A stretch of DNA of 64,000 nucleotides, taken from contig NZ_JAJIRO010000002.1 of NCBI RefSeq assembly GCF_025717535.1, forward strand, positions 868,001 to 932,000, written 5' to 3'. Position numbers and translations under genes: made by a program. Below are positions 1 through 8,445 of the stretch, one piece after another; within the stretch, counting starts at the first letter, position 1; every line of letters begins with the position of its first letter. The notes below the pieces were generated by a model, which saw nothing but the letters and a program-made list of their open reading frames with translations, was not told where the DNA came from and made no database searches. This stretch comes from Paucibacter sp. Y2R2-4. GTDB lineage: Bacteria; Pseudomonadota; Gammaproteobacteria; Burkholderiales; Burkholderiaceae_C.

Positions 1-362
1 TGGGTCTCAGCATTGGCCATGCCCAAGCCGATCAGGTCCTGCTTCAAGCGTGTCAGCACAATCTGACGGTAACGCTCAGAGGTGAAGAGTTTGTAGCGAC
101 CGGCCGGCACCTCATGCTCTTCTTGTAGCTGCGCCAGCTTGACGCCGGGTGTGTCCAGATAGGCCTTGACGTCCAGCGCCAGAACCTCGTTGCGGCCCAG
201 ATGAAAGGCCAGCATATCGATCTCGGGGCGAGGGCTGGATTGCTTGCCGATTTGCTTTTTCTCCTCCAGCGAGACATTCACCTTGAAGCCGCGGCGCACC
301 CAAAAGCCCTCTTCTTCGAGCAAGGTGGCCACGATGTTTTCAAACTTTTCGATCATCATCAT
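1..362 (-). CDS. PD-(D/E)XK nuclease-like hypothetical protein (3' end outside window)
   Basis: The reading frame stays open from a triple ATG (362-354) to the left edge, so the C-terminus is missing. About 120 residues are visible. The N-terminus (MMMIEKFENI) is followed by a charged helix and an acidic/hydrophobic pattern with E47, D49 and then LALDVKAY (D64, K66). A D...DxK arrangement on a hydrophobic strand resembles the core of the PD-(D/E)XK nuclease fold. That assignment is by eye only. An AGGAA ribosome site lies about 8 bases upstream of the start. The gene starts 41 bp after the GntR regulator on the same strand, so the two may be co-transcribed. No specific function is recognised. 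Confidence 0.6.
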   Translation of the reverse strand, partial: MMMIEKFENIVATLLEEEGFWVRRGFKVNVSLEEKKQIGKQSSPRPEIDMLAFHLGRNEVLALDVKAYLDTPGVKLAQLQEEHEVPAGRYKLFTSERYRQIVLTRLKQDLIGLGMANAET

Positions 363-403
363 TGTCGGAATTCCTGTCATTCACGGGCTGCTCTGGCGCG
401 GCT

Positions 404-1291
404 TCAGGCGCGCTTGCGCGGCGCGCTCACCGGTTGGGCTGGTTTCGCTGCTTTCGCTGCCGCAGCAGCCGGCCTCTTGACCACTTTGGCTGGCGCCTGG
501 TCGGTGACTTTCTCCGCCGCCTTGCCTGCGCTTTTGCTTGCCAGCTTGGGCGCGCTCGCCGGCTTGGCCTTGCTTGCGGGCTTGCTTGCGGGCTTATTGA
601 CTGCCGAGCCGACATCTGACCCGGAAGCCGCAGGCGCTGCGCTGCCGCCCTCTTGCTGCTGACGCAAGAGATCAATCACATTGATGCTCAAGCGCGCCGT
701 GTGATTGCGCATCGCTTCGTAAGAGGCTTCCGCGTCGCCGGCCTGAATGGCGGCCAGAATCGCCTGATGCTCGGCATGCGAGACCGACAAGCGGCGCTCA
801 ACCTTGGTCTGCGCGGCACGGAAGGGCGCCAGGCGCTCGCGCAAGCCGTCGAGCATGGCCGTCAGCGAACGGTTCTGCGCGCCGGCGCTGATCAGCTGGT
901 GGAACTGGTGGTTGAGCTGCAAATAGCCGGCCTCGTCGCCGCGCGCCACACAGTCTTCGCTTTGCTGCTGCACCATGGCCAGCTGCTTCTTCTGCACCGC
1001 ACTCATGCGCTCAGCGCTGATGCGGCAACACAGCGCATCCAGCTCCACCATGGCCTCCAGCATGTCGGACAGATCGGCCAGGCCAATGCTGCGCACGATG
1101 CCGCCTTTGCGCGGCTGCAGATCAATCAAGCCGCGCGCATGCAACTCGCGCAAGGCTTCACGGATCGGCGTCCGTGAAACCTGAAAGCGCTCGGCCAGCA
1201 CCAACTCCTCCAGCTTCTGCCCAGGCGGCAGTTTGCCGCTGACGATGTCTTCGGTAAGGCTGCGGCAGATGCCTGAGGATGCATTTCCCAT
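404..1291 (-). CDS. GntR-family regulator, FCD subfamily, with Lys/Ala-rich tail
   Basis: This is a DNA-binding repressor of the FadR/FCD group. The winged helix-turn-helix spans about residues 12-66 (VSRTPIREALRELHARGLI is the typical recognition helix). The all-helical FCD effector domain spans about 73-210, with the metal/ligand histidines expected of the family (H128/H131, H175, H197). Residues about 215-295 form an unusual extension rich in Lys, Ala, Pro and Ser, resembling histone-H1-like tails; family members normally end near residue 230. An AGGAA site precedes the ATG. It is divergent from the VOC dioxygenase gene, and the palindrome ATGTATACAT lies between them. The same palindrome recurs before the FAH operon and kynU, so it probably controls these catabolic genes. 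The ligand is unknown. Confidence 0.9.
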   Translation of the reverse strand: MGNASSGICRSLTEDIVSGKLPPGQKLEELVLAERFQVSRTPIREALRELHARGLIDLQPRKGGIVRSIGLADLSDMLEAMVELDALCCRISAERMSAVQKKQLAMVQQQSEDCVARGDEAGYLQLNHQFHQLISAGAQNRSLTAMLDGLRERLAPFRAAQTKVERRLSVSHAEHQAILAAIQAGDAEASYEAMRNHTARLSINVIDLLRQQQEGGSAAPAASGSDVGSAVNKPASKPASKAKPASAPKLASKSAGKAAEKVTDQAPAKVVKRPAAAAAKAAKPAQPVSAPRKRA

Positions 1292-1453
1292 GAAAGTTCC
1301 TGCTGTGATTGAGCGTTACGCCAGGGAGTGAAAAGGGGCGAGAAGGGCCAAGAAAGCCCGCCACGGCAGCTAAGCCGTGGATTGGCTGCGATTCTAGCGG
1401 TGGCGCGCACAAGTGCTTTGCCAAAGCACATTGTTGCATACACATATTGTTTG

Positions 1454-1463
1454 ATGTATACAT
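1454..1463. promoter_or_regulatory. Palindromic operator ATGTATACAT, site 1
   Basis: This perfect 10-bp palindrome lies between the GntR regulator (start 1291) and the VOC gene (start 1604). It fits the T-x-GT...AC-x-A core typical of FCD-type GntR operators. A related half-site (TTGCATACAC) lies at 1434-1443. The rest of the 312-bp gap shows no gene. A possible promoter for the VOC gene is TTGCAT (1434-1439), 17 bp, TATACA (1457-1462), which would put the operator over the -10 box; that call is weak. Confidence 0.65.
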
Positions 1464-1603
1464 GCGAACTATGCGGCGCGGGCGGCAATCCGGTGCGGGC
1501 CAGTCCTGCCATCAAACGATTGCCGAACCGCTGCTGCTGACTCCCCTCTCCCATCTCCTCAACCCAACGTCACTCCGACACTTTCTTAAAACTGGAGGCC
1601 ATC

Positions 1604-2074
1604 ATGGCTGGCAAGCTGCGTCATCTCGCAATTTCTGTACCCGACCCTTGGGCAGTAGCGCCCTTCTACGAGCAGGCGTTTGGCATGAAGAAGGTCGGCG
1701 AGACCGATTCTTCCTTGGCGCGCGGCGTCTACCTGAGCGACGGCGTGATGTGCGTCGCCCTGTTGAACTACAAGACCGACCAAGCTGCCGGCGATCGCGG
1801 ACGTGACTATGTGGGTCTGCATCACATCGGCTTTTGGGTCGATGAAATCGGCCAAGCCCGTCAAGACTGCGAGGCCGCGGGCGGCAGCTATTACATGGGC
1901 GAAGTGCCCGTGAAGGGCAATATCTTTTACGAGGTGAAGTACAAAGACCCGAACGGCGTCATCATCGACCTCACCGATCACGGCTGGGGCGGTGCCGCCA
2001 AAGATGTGGTGGGCGCCTCTGAAGCGCCGGCCCTGCGCCATCCTGAGCTGAAGGCGAATCGAGACGGACTCTGA
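1604..2074 (+). CDS. VOC-family (glyoxalase/dioxygenase-fold) protein
   Basis: This 156-residue single-unit vicinal oxygen chelate protein has two beta-alpha-beta-beta-beta modules. The likely metal ligands are H7 (KLRHLAIS), H74 (GLHHIGFWV) and D122 (GVIIDLTDHGW). The third ligand is Asp where extradiol dioxygenases and glyoxalases normally have Glu. A strong GGAGG at 1594-1598 fixes the ATG. It faces the GntR regulator and is followed convergently by the 2-hydroxyacid dehydrogenase (9-bp gap). It probably handles an aromatic ring-cleavage step or a rearrangement in the same pathway as the operon at 3.3-11.3 kb. The reaction cannot be read from sequence. Confidence 0.85.
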   Translation: MAGKLRHLAISVPDPWAVAPFYEQAFGMKKVGETDSSLARGVYLSDGVMCVALLNYKTDQAAGDRGRDYVGLHHIGFWVDEIGQARQDCEAAGGSYYMGEVPVKGNIFYEVKYKDPNGVIIDLTDHGWGGAAKDVVGASEAPALRHPELKANRDGL

Positions 2075-2083
2075 GCTTCTCGA

Positions 2084-3046
2084 CTAAAGCGCAAGCGCGT
2101 TCGTCAATCCATTCGGCAGCTGACGCCCCGCAAAGCAGGCGTCAAGATTGGCCAACAGGCAATCAAGCTGCGCTCTTTGCGCTTCCGGCGAGCGACCCGA
2201 CACATGCGGTGTCAACAGCACCTGAGGCATGCCGCGCAGCTCCGGCGGCACCTCGGGCTCTGTCTCCAGCACATCCAGTCCGGCGCCGGCGATCTCACCG
2301 GCTTGCAGGGCGGCGATCAAGTCGCCGGTGTGCAGCACCGAGCCGCGCGCGATATTGACCAGAAAGCCCTGCGGCCCCAAGGCCCGCAGCACCGGCCGGC
2401 GCACCAAATGCCGGGTGGCGTCGCCGCCGGGGCAGGCCAGCACCAGATAGTCGGATTGCTCGGCCAGGCCCAGTAAATCGTTGATATGGCGATAAGGCAA
2501 GTCAGCGCGCCGCTGGCGGGTGCAATAGGCCACCTGCATATCAAAACCCAGTGCTCGCTGTGCAATCTGCTGGCCGATATTGCCCATGCCCAACAGGCCA
2601 AGGCGACGGCCATTCAAGGTCGGGCGCTCGGCCCGGCTGCTGAGCCAGGCACCCGACTTCACCGCACGATCCAGCGGCACGATGCCGCGCGCCAAAGCCA
2701 GCATCAGCATCAAAGCATGGTCAGCCACCGTGGCGTTGTTGATGCCCGGCGCATGGCTGAGTTGAATGCCGCGTGCGCGTGCTGCGGCCACATCGATGCC
2801 TTCATAGCCAGAGCCAAACGCACTGATCAAACGCAGGCCCGGCAAAGCGTCCATGTGTTCTGCCTTCAAACCCACGCTGCCATTGCTGAGTACGGCATCC
2901 ACCGCATGTCCTTGCAGGCGCACCCACAGCGCTTCGTTCGGCCCCTCCTGGGCTTCAATCACTCGGTAATGCCGCTCAAGCTCCGCCACAAAGGCAGGCT
3001 GCAAGGGAATCAAGATCAAGAGCGTGGGGCGGCTGTTTTCGCACAT
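2084..3046 (-). CDS. D-isomer-specific 2-hydroxyacid dehydrogenase
   Basis: This is a cytoplasmic NAD(P)H-dependent reductase of 2-oxoacids (glyoxylate, hydroxypyruvate or a pathway 2-oxoacid). The Rossmann motif is GLLGMGNIGQQIA. The catalytic triad is visible as Arg in NIARGSVL, Glu in ETEPEVPPEL and His in LTPHVSGRS. The length of about 320 aa is normal. I chose the ATG at 3046 because GGAGAAG lies just upstream and MCENSRPTLLIL begins the usual catalytic strand; an upstream in-frame start at 3088 would only add a non-conserved leader. It is divergent from the FAH-ABC operon and shares its operator region, so it is probably co-regulated. Confidence 0.88.
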   Translation of the reverse strand: MCENSRPTLLILIPLQPAFVAELERHYRVIEAQEGPNEALWVRLQGHAVDAVLSNGSVGLKAEHMDALPGLRLISAFGSGYEGIDVAAARARGIQLSHAPGINNATVADHALMLMLALARGIVPLDRAVKSGAWLSSRAERPTLNGRRLGLLGMGNIGQQIAQRALGFDMQVAYCTRQRRADLPYRHINDLLGLAEQSDYLVLACPGGDATRHLVRRPVLRALGPQGFLVNIARGSVLHTGDLIAALQAGEIAGAGLDVLETEPEVPPELRGMPQVLLTPHVSGRSPEAQRAQLDCLLANLDACFAGRQLPNGLTNALAL

Positions 3047-3140
3047 CAGGGCTTCTCCGGCATGACGGATTCCGCACCACACAGCCATTGCGCAGCATCG
3101 ACACCCGCCCAGACTCAGGAGATACCCTGAATCGCTTGTT

Positions 3141-3150
3141 ATGTATACAT
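3141..3150. promoter_or_regulatory. Palindromic operator ATGTATACAT, site 2, with near-copy
   Basis: The 10-bp palindrome is identical to site 1 and lies between the divergent dehydrogenase (start 3046) and the FAH gene (start 3273). A near-copy, TTGTATTCAA, at 3161-3170 differs from TTGTATACAA by one base, so two dimers could bind. A plausible promoter is TTGTTA (3136-3141), 17 bp, TATTGT (3159-3164), with the operator inside the spacer. An ATG at 3141 inside the palindrome is not the gene start. Confidence 0.65.
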
Positions 3151-3272
3151 GGCAATGTTATTGTATTCAAAACACGCAAGCAAGACAGCAAAGCCAGACA
3201 GCGATTCGACCGCTGAATCGACTGTTCTGCGAGCTTGCAAACCTCCCACCGCTAGACACGAACGGACCGCCG

Positions 3273-4217
3273 ATGAACTGGTATGCACTGGCCTCTTACG
3301 ATGCGGGCCTTGGCCCCCGCCCCGCCCTGGTGCTGAACGAGCGTTTGTACGATGTGCAGTCCGCGCTGCAGGCTTGCGGCTTGAGCGAGCACCCGCTGCA
3401 AAGCGGCGTTCAAGAGGCGGTGGAGCAATGGCCGCACAGCGCCGAGGCCATCGCCTCGCTGGCCGAGCAGGTCGCACAACGGGCGGCCCAAGGTGAGTTG
3501 GCGCCGCTGGCCACCGCCGCCTACCGCCTGTGCACGCCCTACCGCCCCGGCCGCATCTTTGGCGCCGCCTCCAACTATTACGAGCACGCCAAGGAAATGG
3601 GCACCGAGCTGGCGCCACGCAGCGAAAGCTCGCCCTATGTCTTCATGAAGGCCGACAGCAGCGTCATTGCCACCGAGCAAGACGTGGTCAAACCCGCCTC
3701 CACGCAAAAGCTGGACTGGGAGGTGGAGCTTGGGGTGGTGATCGGCAAGGAATGCCGCCATGTCTCGGTCGAGCAGGCCTATGAGGTGATTGCCGGCTAC
3801 ACCGTCTTCAATGACATCAGCGCCCGCGACCTGAACCGCCGCAGCGACTACCCCTTCACCCACGACTGGTTTCGCGGCAAGAGCTTCGACACCTTCGGCC
3901 CCATGGGCCCCTGGCTGGTGCCGCGCGACTGCATTGCCGACCCGCAACAGCTGCGCATGCGCCTGCAGGTCAACGAGCAAATGATGCAAGACGACAGCAC
4001 CGCCGGCATGATCTTCAATATCGCCGAACAGATCGCTTACCTGTCCTCGATGTTGACTTTAAGGCCGGGCGATTTGATCGTGACCGGCACGCCAACCGGG
4101 GTCGGCATGGCGCGCGGCGTCTTCCTGCAGCCCGGAGATGTGATGATTGCCAGCATTGAGGGCATCGGCAGCATCCGCAACCGGGTGGTCGCCGCCGAGG
4201 CAACAGCGCTCGCCTAG
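3273..4217 (+). CDS. Fumarylacetoacetate hydrolase (FAH) family protein
   Basis: The product is a metal-dependent C-C hydrolase, hydratase or decarboxylase of 2-oxoacid ring-cleavage products. The FAH core is clear: GRIFGAASNYYEHAKE, the acidic metal ligands in DWEVELGVVIG (two Glu) and FNDISARD (Asp), then the substrate-loop region GKSFDTFGPMGP and the closing VTGTPTGVG. The chosen ATG at 3273 (MNWYALASYD) gives 314 aa, normal for the family. The frame is open back to 3141, but that part encodes a non-family leader across the operator. It is the first gene of a co-directional run to 11271, with a 49-bp gap before the binding protein. This family typically acts after extradiol ring cleavage, which fits the two VOC genes nearby. 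Confidence 0.88.
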   Translation: MNWYALASYDAGLGPRPALVLNERLYDVQSALQACGLSEHPLQSGVQEAVEQWPHSAEAIASLAEQVAQRAAQGELAPLATAAYRLCTPYRPGRIFGAASNYYEHAKEMGTELAPRSESSPYVFMKADSSVIATEQDVVKPASTQKLDWEVELGVVIGKECRHVSVEQAYEVIAGYTVFNDISARDLNRRSDYPFTHDWFRGKSFDTFGPMGPWLVPRDCIADPQQLRMRLQVNEQMMQDDSTAGMIFNIAEQIAYLSSMLTLRPGDLIVTGTPTGVGMARGVFLQPGDVMIASIEGIGSIRNRVVAAEATALA

Positions 4218-4266
4218 GGCCAAACTGAAGCCGCCGCCACGCTGACAACAACAGGAGGGGACACGC

Positions 4267-5262
4267 ATGAGCAAGACTTTTTGGCGAACCGGCCTGCTTT
4301 GCGCCGGATTGGCGCTGAGCTGTGCGCAAGCTTTGGCCCTGGACAAAGTGCGCTTCAACCTCGCCTGGTTGCCGCAGGGCAGCACCGGAGGCGTCTTAGT
4401 GGCCGCGGCCAAGGGCTTTTACAGCGAGGCCGGCATCGAGCTGCAAACGCAACGCGGCTATGGCGGCCAGCGCACCGTCAACGAAATCGACCAAGGCCTG
4501 TTCGAGTTTGGCTATGGCGACCCGATCAGCGTGATGCTGAACCGCGCCAGCGGCGGCAAAACGGTGATGGTGGGTGCGATCAACACGGTCTGGCCGGCGG
4601 CGCTGTGTTTCTTGGAAAGCCCCAAGAAGAAGATCAGCAAGCTGGCCGACCTGAAGGGGCTGAGCATTGGCGGCGGCGCGGCCTCGCCGCTACAAAACAT
4701 CGTGCCGGCCTGGCTGGCGGCGAACGGCCTGCCTGCCAGCCATGTGAAGCTCTTGCGCCTGGACCCGTCGGTGATCAACCCCTCGTTTCTGGAGGGCAAG
4801 ATCGACCTGGCGGAATGCTGGGAAGGTGCCAACAAGCCCTTGCTCGACGCGCTGGTGCAGCGCGAGGGCAAGACGCTGGGCGCCCTGCGTTACCGCGACT
4901 TCAATCTGAACATCTACGGCAATGGCATTGTCACCAGCGAAAGACTGATCAATAGCAACCCCGATCTGGTGAAGCGCTTTGTGCGAGCCACTTACAGGGG
5001 TTACGAGTACATGCGCCAGAACCCGGCCGAAGCGGTGGACCTGATCGCCGCCAGCAACAAGCTGATGGCCAAGCCGATTTTGCTGGCGCAGATCAAAGAA
5101 ACGCTGGCCATCATCAGCGACCCCGGCGCCGACAACAAAGCCACCGGCTACATCCGTGCCGACCGCATGCACGGCACCATCGAATTTGCCAAGCAGGCCT
5201 TTCAAGTGACCACCGCAGTGCGCGGCGGCGAGGTCTACACCAATCGCTTCATCGTCGACTGA
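4267..5262 (+). CDS. ABC transporter substrate-binding protein, NMT1/THI5 (SsuA-like) family
   Basis: This is the periplasmic binding protein of an importer. The N-terminal signal peptide has a basic start (MSKTFWRTG), a hydrophobic stretch and cleavage near AQALA-LD. The mature protein starts with KVRFNLAWLPQGSTGGVLVAAAKGFYSEAGIELQ, the hallmark of the NMT1/THI5 group that binds small heterocycles, sulfonates, nitrate or aromatic acids. AGGAGGGG at 4253-4260 is an excellent ribosome site, which suggests high expression. The matching permease and ATPase lie at 5875 and 6632, separated from it by a VOC dioxygenase gene. Import of the cluster's substrate is inferred. Confidence 0.9.
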   Translation: MSKTFWRTGLLCAGLALSCAQALALDKVRFNLAWLPQGSTGGVLVAAAKGFYSEAGIELQTQRGYGGQRTVNEIDQGLFEFGYGDPISVMLNRASGGKTVMVGAINTVWPAALCFLESPKKKISKLADLKGLSIGGGAASPLQNIVPAWLAANGLPASHVKLLRLDPSVINPSFLEGKIDLAECWEGANKPLLDALVQREGKTLGALRYRDFNLNIYGNGIVTSERLINSNPDLVKRFVRATYRGYEYMRQNPAEAVDLIAASNKLMAKPILLAQIKETLAIISDPGADNKATGYIRADRMHGTIEFAKQAFQVTTAVRGGEVYTNRFIVD

Positions 5263-5299
5263 CGATGCCGCACGACGAACAAAGACTGAAAGAACTCCC

Positions 5300-5875
5300 A
5301 TGAGCGACCGCATCCAAACTCGCAAGCTCGGCCACCTGGTGCTGATGGTGCGCGACATCCACAAGTCGGTGCAGTTCTACACCGAGGTGATGGGGCTGAC
5401 CGTTTCCGACTGGATCAGCGATCAAATGGTCTTCCTGCGCGCCGGCAGCGACCACCATGATCTGGCGCTGTCGCAGTTGCCGGCCGGCTCGGACTTTGAA
5501 GACCTGCCGCGCTACAACCGCCCAGGGCTCGAGCATTTCTCCTACTTGGTGGACGACGTCGCCGAGATGGAGCGTGCGGTCAAGATTTTGCAGGCGCGCG
5601 GCATCGAAATCGTGCGCGGCATCGGCAAGCATGGCCCCGGCGAGAACCTGTTTCTGGTCTTCAAAGACCCGGACGGCAACAACGTCGAGCTGTATTGCGA
5701 GATGACACAGATCACGCCCGAGCAGCCCTATGAGTCCAAAGTCTGGGAACGCAATATCGACTCCTTCGACCAGTACCGCTTTGCCCGCTTTGTAGTGCCG
5801 CCGCCAGCTGCCGTGGTGGCAGCCAAGAGTGGCAAACCGGCGCCCAGCAATGCCGACGAGCAGGAGCCCGCCTGA
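5300..5875 (+). CDS. VOC-family extradiol-type dioxygenase (catechol 2,3-dioxygenase-like)
   Basis: This 191-aa protein has the complete 2-His-1-carboxylate set of type I extradiol dioxygenases: H12 (KLGHLVLMVRD), H79 (GLEHFSYLVDDV) and E130 (DPDGNNVELYCE). The stretch HGPGENLFLVFKDPDG is typical of ring-cleavage VOC proteins. The C-terminal 25 residues are low-complexity (Ala, Pro). The stop overlaps the permease start (ATGA at 5872-5875 region), so translation is coupled to the transporter. It is the best candidate for the ring-opening enzyme of the operon, and the downstream FAH, RidA and DapA-type enzymes fit such a role. The substrate is not identifiable from sequence. Confidence 0.88.
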   Translation: MSDRIQTRKLGHLVLMVRDIHKSVQFYTEVMGLTVSDWISDQMVFLRAGSDHHDLALSQLPAGSDFEDLPRYNRPGLEHFSYLVDDVAEMERAVKILQARGIEIVRGIGKHGPGENLFLVFKDPDGNNVELYCEMTQITPEQPYESKVWERNIDSFDQYRFARFVVPPPAAVVAAKSGKPAPSNADEQEPA

Positions 5876-6618
5876 TGAAGCGCTGGCTGGAGACACTGAT
5901 CTTCTGGGGCCTGCTGGCGGCCTTGTGGGAATACGGCGTCGGCTACCTGGGCGTGCGCCGTTATCTGCTGCCGCCGCTGAGCGCGGTGCTGGCGGCAGGC
6001 TGGGAGCAGCGCGAGATGCTGCTGAGCGAAACCTGGATCACGCTCTTGGAAGTGGTGGCGGGCTTTGCCGCCGCCGTGCTGGGCGGGGTCTTGATGGGCG
6101 TGTTGATTCACCTCAGCCCTTTGGCGCGGCGCACGCTCTACCCGCTGATCACCGCGCTGCAAAGCATGCCCAAGATCGCCTTGGCGCCGCTGATGATTGT
6201 CTGGTTCGGCTATGGCTTTGCGTCCAAGCTGGCCTCAACCTTTTTGTTCGCCTTCTTCCCGGTGGTGGTGGCCACGCTGGGCGGCATGGCCAATGTGCCC
6301 ATCAATTTGGATGAGCATTTCCACGCCCTCGGGGCCTCGCGCTGGGACCGCTTCTGGCGCCTGCAAGTGCCGGCCGCCCTGCCCGCCTTTGTCGACGGCA
6401 TCAAGATCGCCATGCCCTTGGCCGTCATCGGCGCCATCGTCGGTGAGTTCATCGGTGCCGAAGAGGGACTGGGCCATTTGATGACCTTGGCCACCGCGAA
6501 CGCGCAAACCGATTTGATGTTCGCCGCCATCTTGGTGATCACCGCCCTGGCCGTGTTCTTGTACTGGCTGGTCGAGCGCCTAGCGCGCGCCGTCTGGTGG
6601 CGTGGCATTTCCTTTTGA
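5875..6618 (+). CDS. ABC transporter permease (SsuC/TauC-like)
   Basis: This 247-aa inner-membrane permease of the nitrate/sulfonate/taurine type (BPD_transp_1) has about six transmembrane helices. The start overlaps the preceding stop. The ATPase-docking EAA loop is visible around NLDEHFHALGASRWDRFWRLQVPAALPAFVDGIKIAMPLAVIGAIVGEF. The first helix begins directly at the N-terminus (LETLIFWGLLAALWEYGVG). It should form the channel for the binding protein at 4267 and the ATPase at 6632. Confidence 0.92.
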   Translation: MKRWLETLIFWGLLAALWEYGVGYLGVRRYLLPPLSAVLAAGWEQREMLLSETWITLLEVVAGFAAAVLGGVLMGVLIHLSPLARRTLYPLITALQSMPKIALAPLMIVWFGYGFASKLASTFLFAFFPVVVATLGGMANVPINLDEHFHALGASRWDRFWRLQVPAALPAFVDGIKIAMPLAVIGAIVGEFIGAEEGLGHLMTLATANAQTDLMFAAILVITALAVFLYWLVERLARAVWWRGISF

Positions 6619-6631
6619 GATTTCCTTCTGA

Positions 6632-7457
<826 letters not shown>

Positions 7458-7468
<11 letters not shown>

Positions 7469-8390
7469 AGCGCTCGCCGCTGAATCGCCGGCCGCGCTCT
7501 TGCAGCGCATCGGCCCGATTTGGGCGCAAGACATCAACGCGCATCGCGACCAAGTGGTCCGCGCCTACACGCCGCTGCTGGCTGCGCGGCCGCTGGCCGG
7601 TCTGCAAGTCAGCCGCGATCTGTCCTATGGCGAGCACGCTCGCCAGGTGCTGGACGTGTACCAAGCGGCTGCCGCGCTGAGTCCCGGCGCGCGCTTGCCC
7701 ATCATGGTCTTCGTCCATGGCGGTGCCTTCTTGCGTGGGCAAAAAGACAGCAATGCGCAGGTCTATGGCAATGTGCCGCGCTTCTTCGCTCGCCACGGTT
7801 TTCTGGGCGTGAACGTTGAATACCGGCTGGCGCCCGAGGCGCCCTACCCGGCTGGCGCGCGGGACGTGGCCGCCGCGGTGCGCTGGGTGCGCACGCATGC
7901 GGTGCGCTTTGGCGGTGATGCGCAGCGCATCGTCTTGATCGGTCACTCCTCCGGTGGCGCGCATGTGGCCAGCTATGTGTGCGACCCGCTGTGCGCGCCG
8001 CCGCAGGCGGAGATCGCCGGCGCCGTCTTGATCAGTGCCCGCCTGCGCGCCGATGTGCGCACCGACAACCCGAACGCCGCCGGCGTGCGCGCCTACTATG
8101 GCGATGACCCGGCCGCTTATGAAGCCGGCTCGGCCGTCAGCCATGCGGCGCGCCTGAAGGTGCCCACGCTCTTGGCCGTGGCCGAGTTCGAAAACCCTTG
8201 GCTGGATGTGTATGCGGCCGAGTTCTGCCACCGCGCCGGCCTGGCGCTGGGGCGCATGCCGCGCCTGATCTGTGTGCCCGCGCACAACCATACCTCCATC
8301 GTGGCGCACCTAGACAGCGGTGACGATGACCGCCTGTTCGGCCAGCAGCTGCTGGACTTTGCGGCCGGCCTGCCGCCCTGCCCTTCATAG
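7458..8390 (+). CDS. Alpha/beta hydrolase, carboxylesterase/kynurenine-formamidase-like
   Basis: This 310-aa serine hydrolase has the oxyanion motif HGGAFLRG, the nucleophile elbow GHSSGGAHV, an acidic residue in AEFENPWLD and a late histidine in PAHNHTSI. This arrangement is that of the HSL/BD-FAE esterases, which include kynurenine formamidases. The ATG at 7458 overlaps the ATPase gene by 11 bp; a TTG at 7452 is also in frame. It may deformylate or deacylate an arylamide. The kynureninase 7 kb downstream makes a formamidase role tempting, but the operon is not a standard kyn operon and this stays a guess. Confidence 0.8.
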
Positions 8391-8445
8391 GGACCACAAG
8401 GCCGCGCGCCTTCTCTTTCTCTTTTTTATTCTTGGAGTCATCCCC

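Noticed and set aside
3141-3272. N-terminal extension of the FAH protein beginning at ATG 3141
   Set aside because: The ATG lies inside the operator palindrome, and the added 44 residues do not resemble the family. The start at 3273 begins the normal fold.
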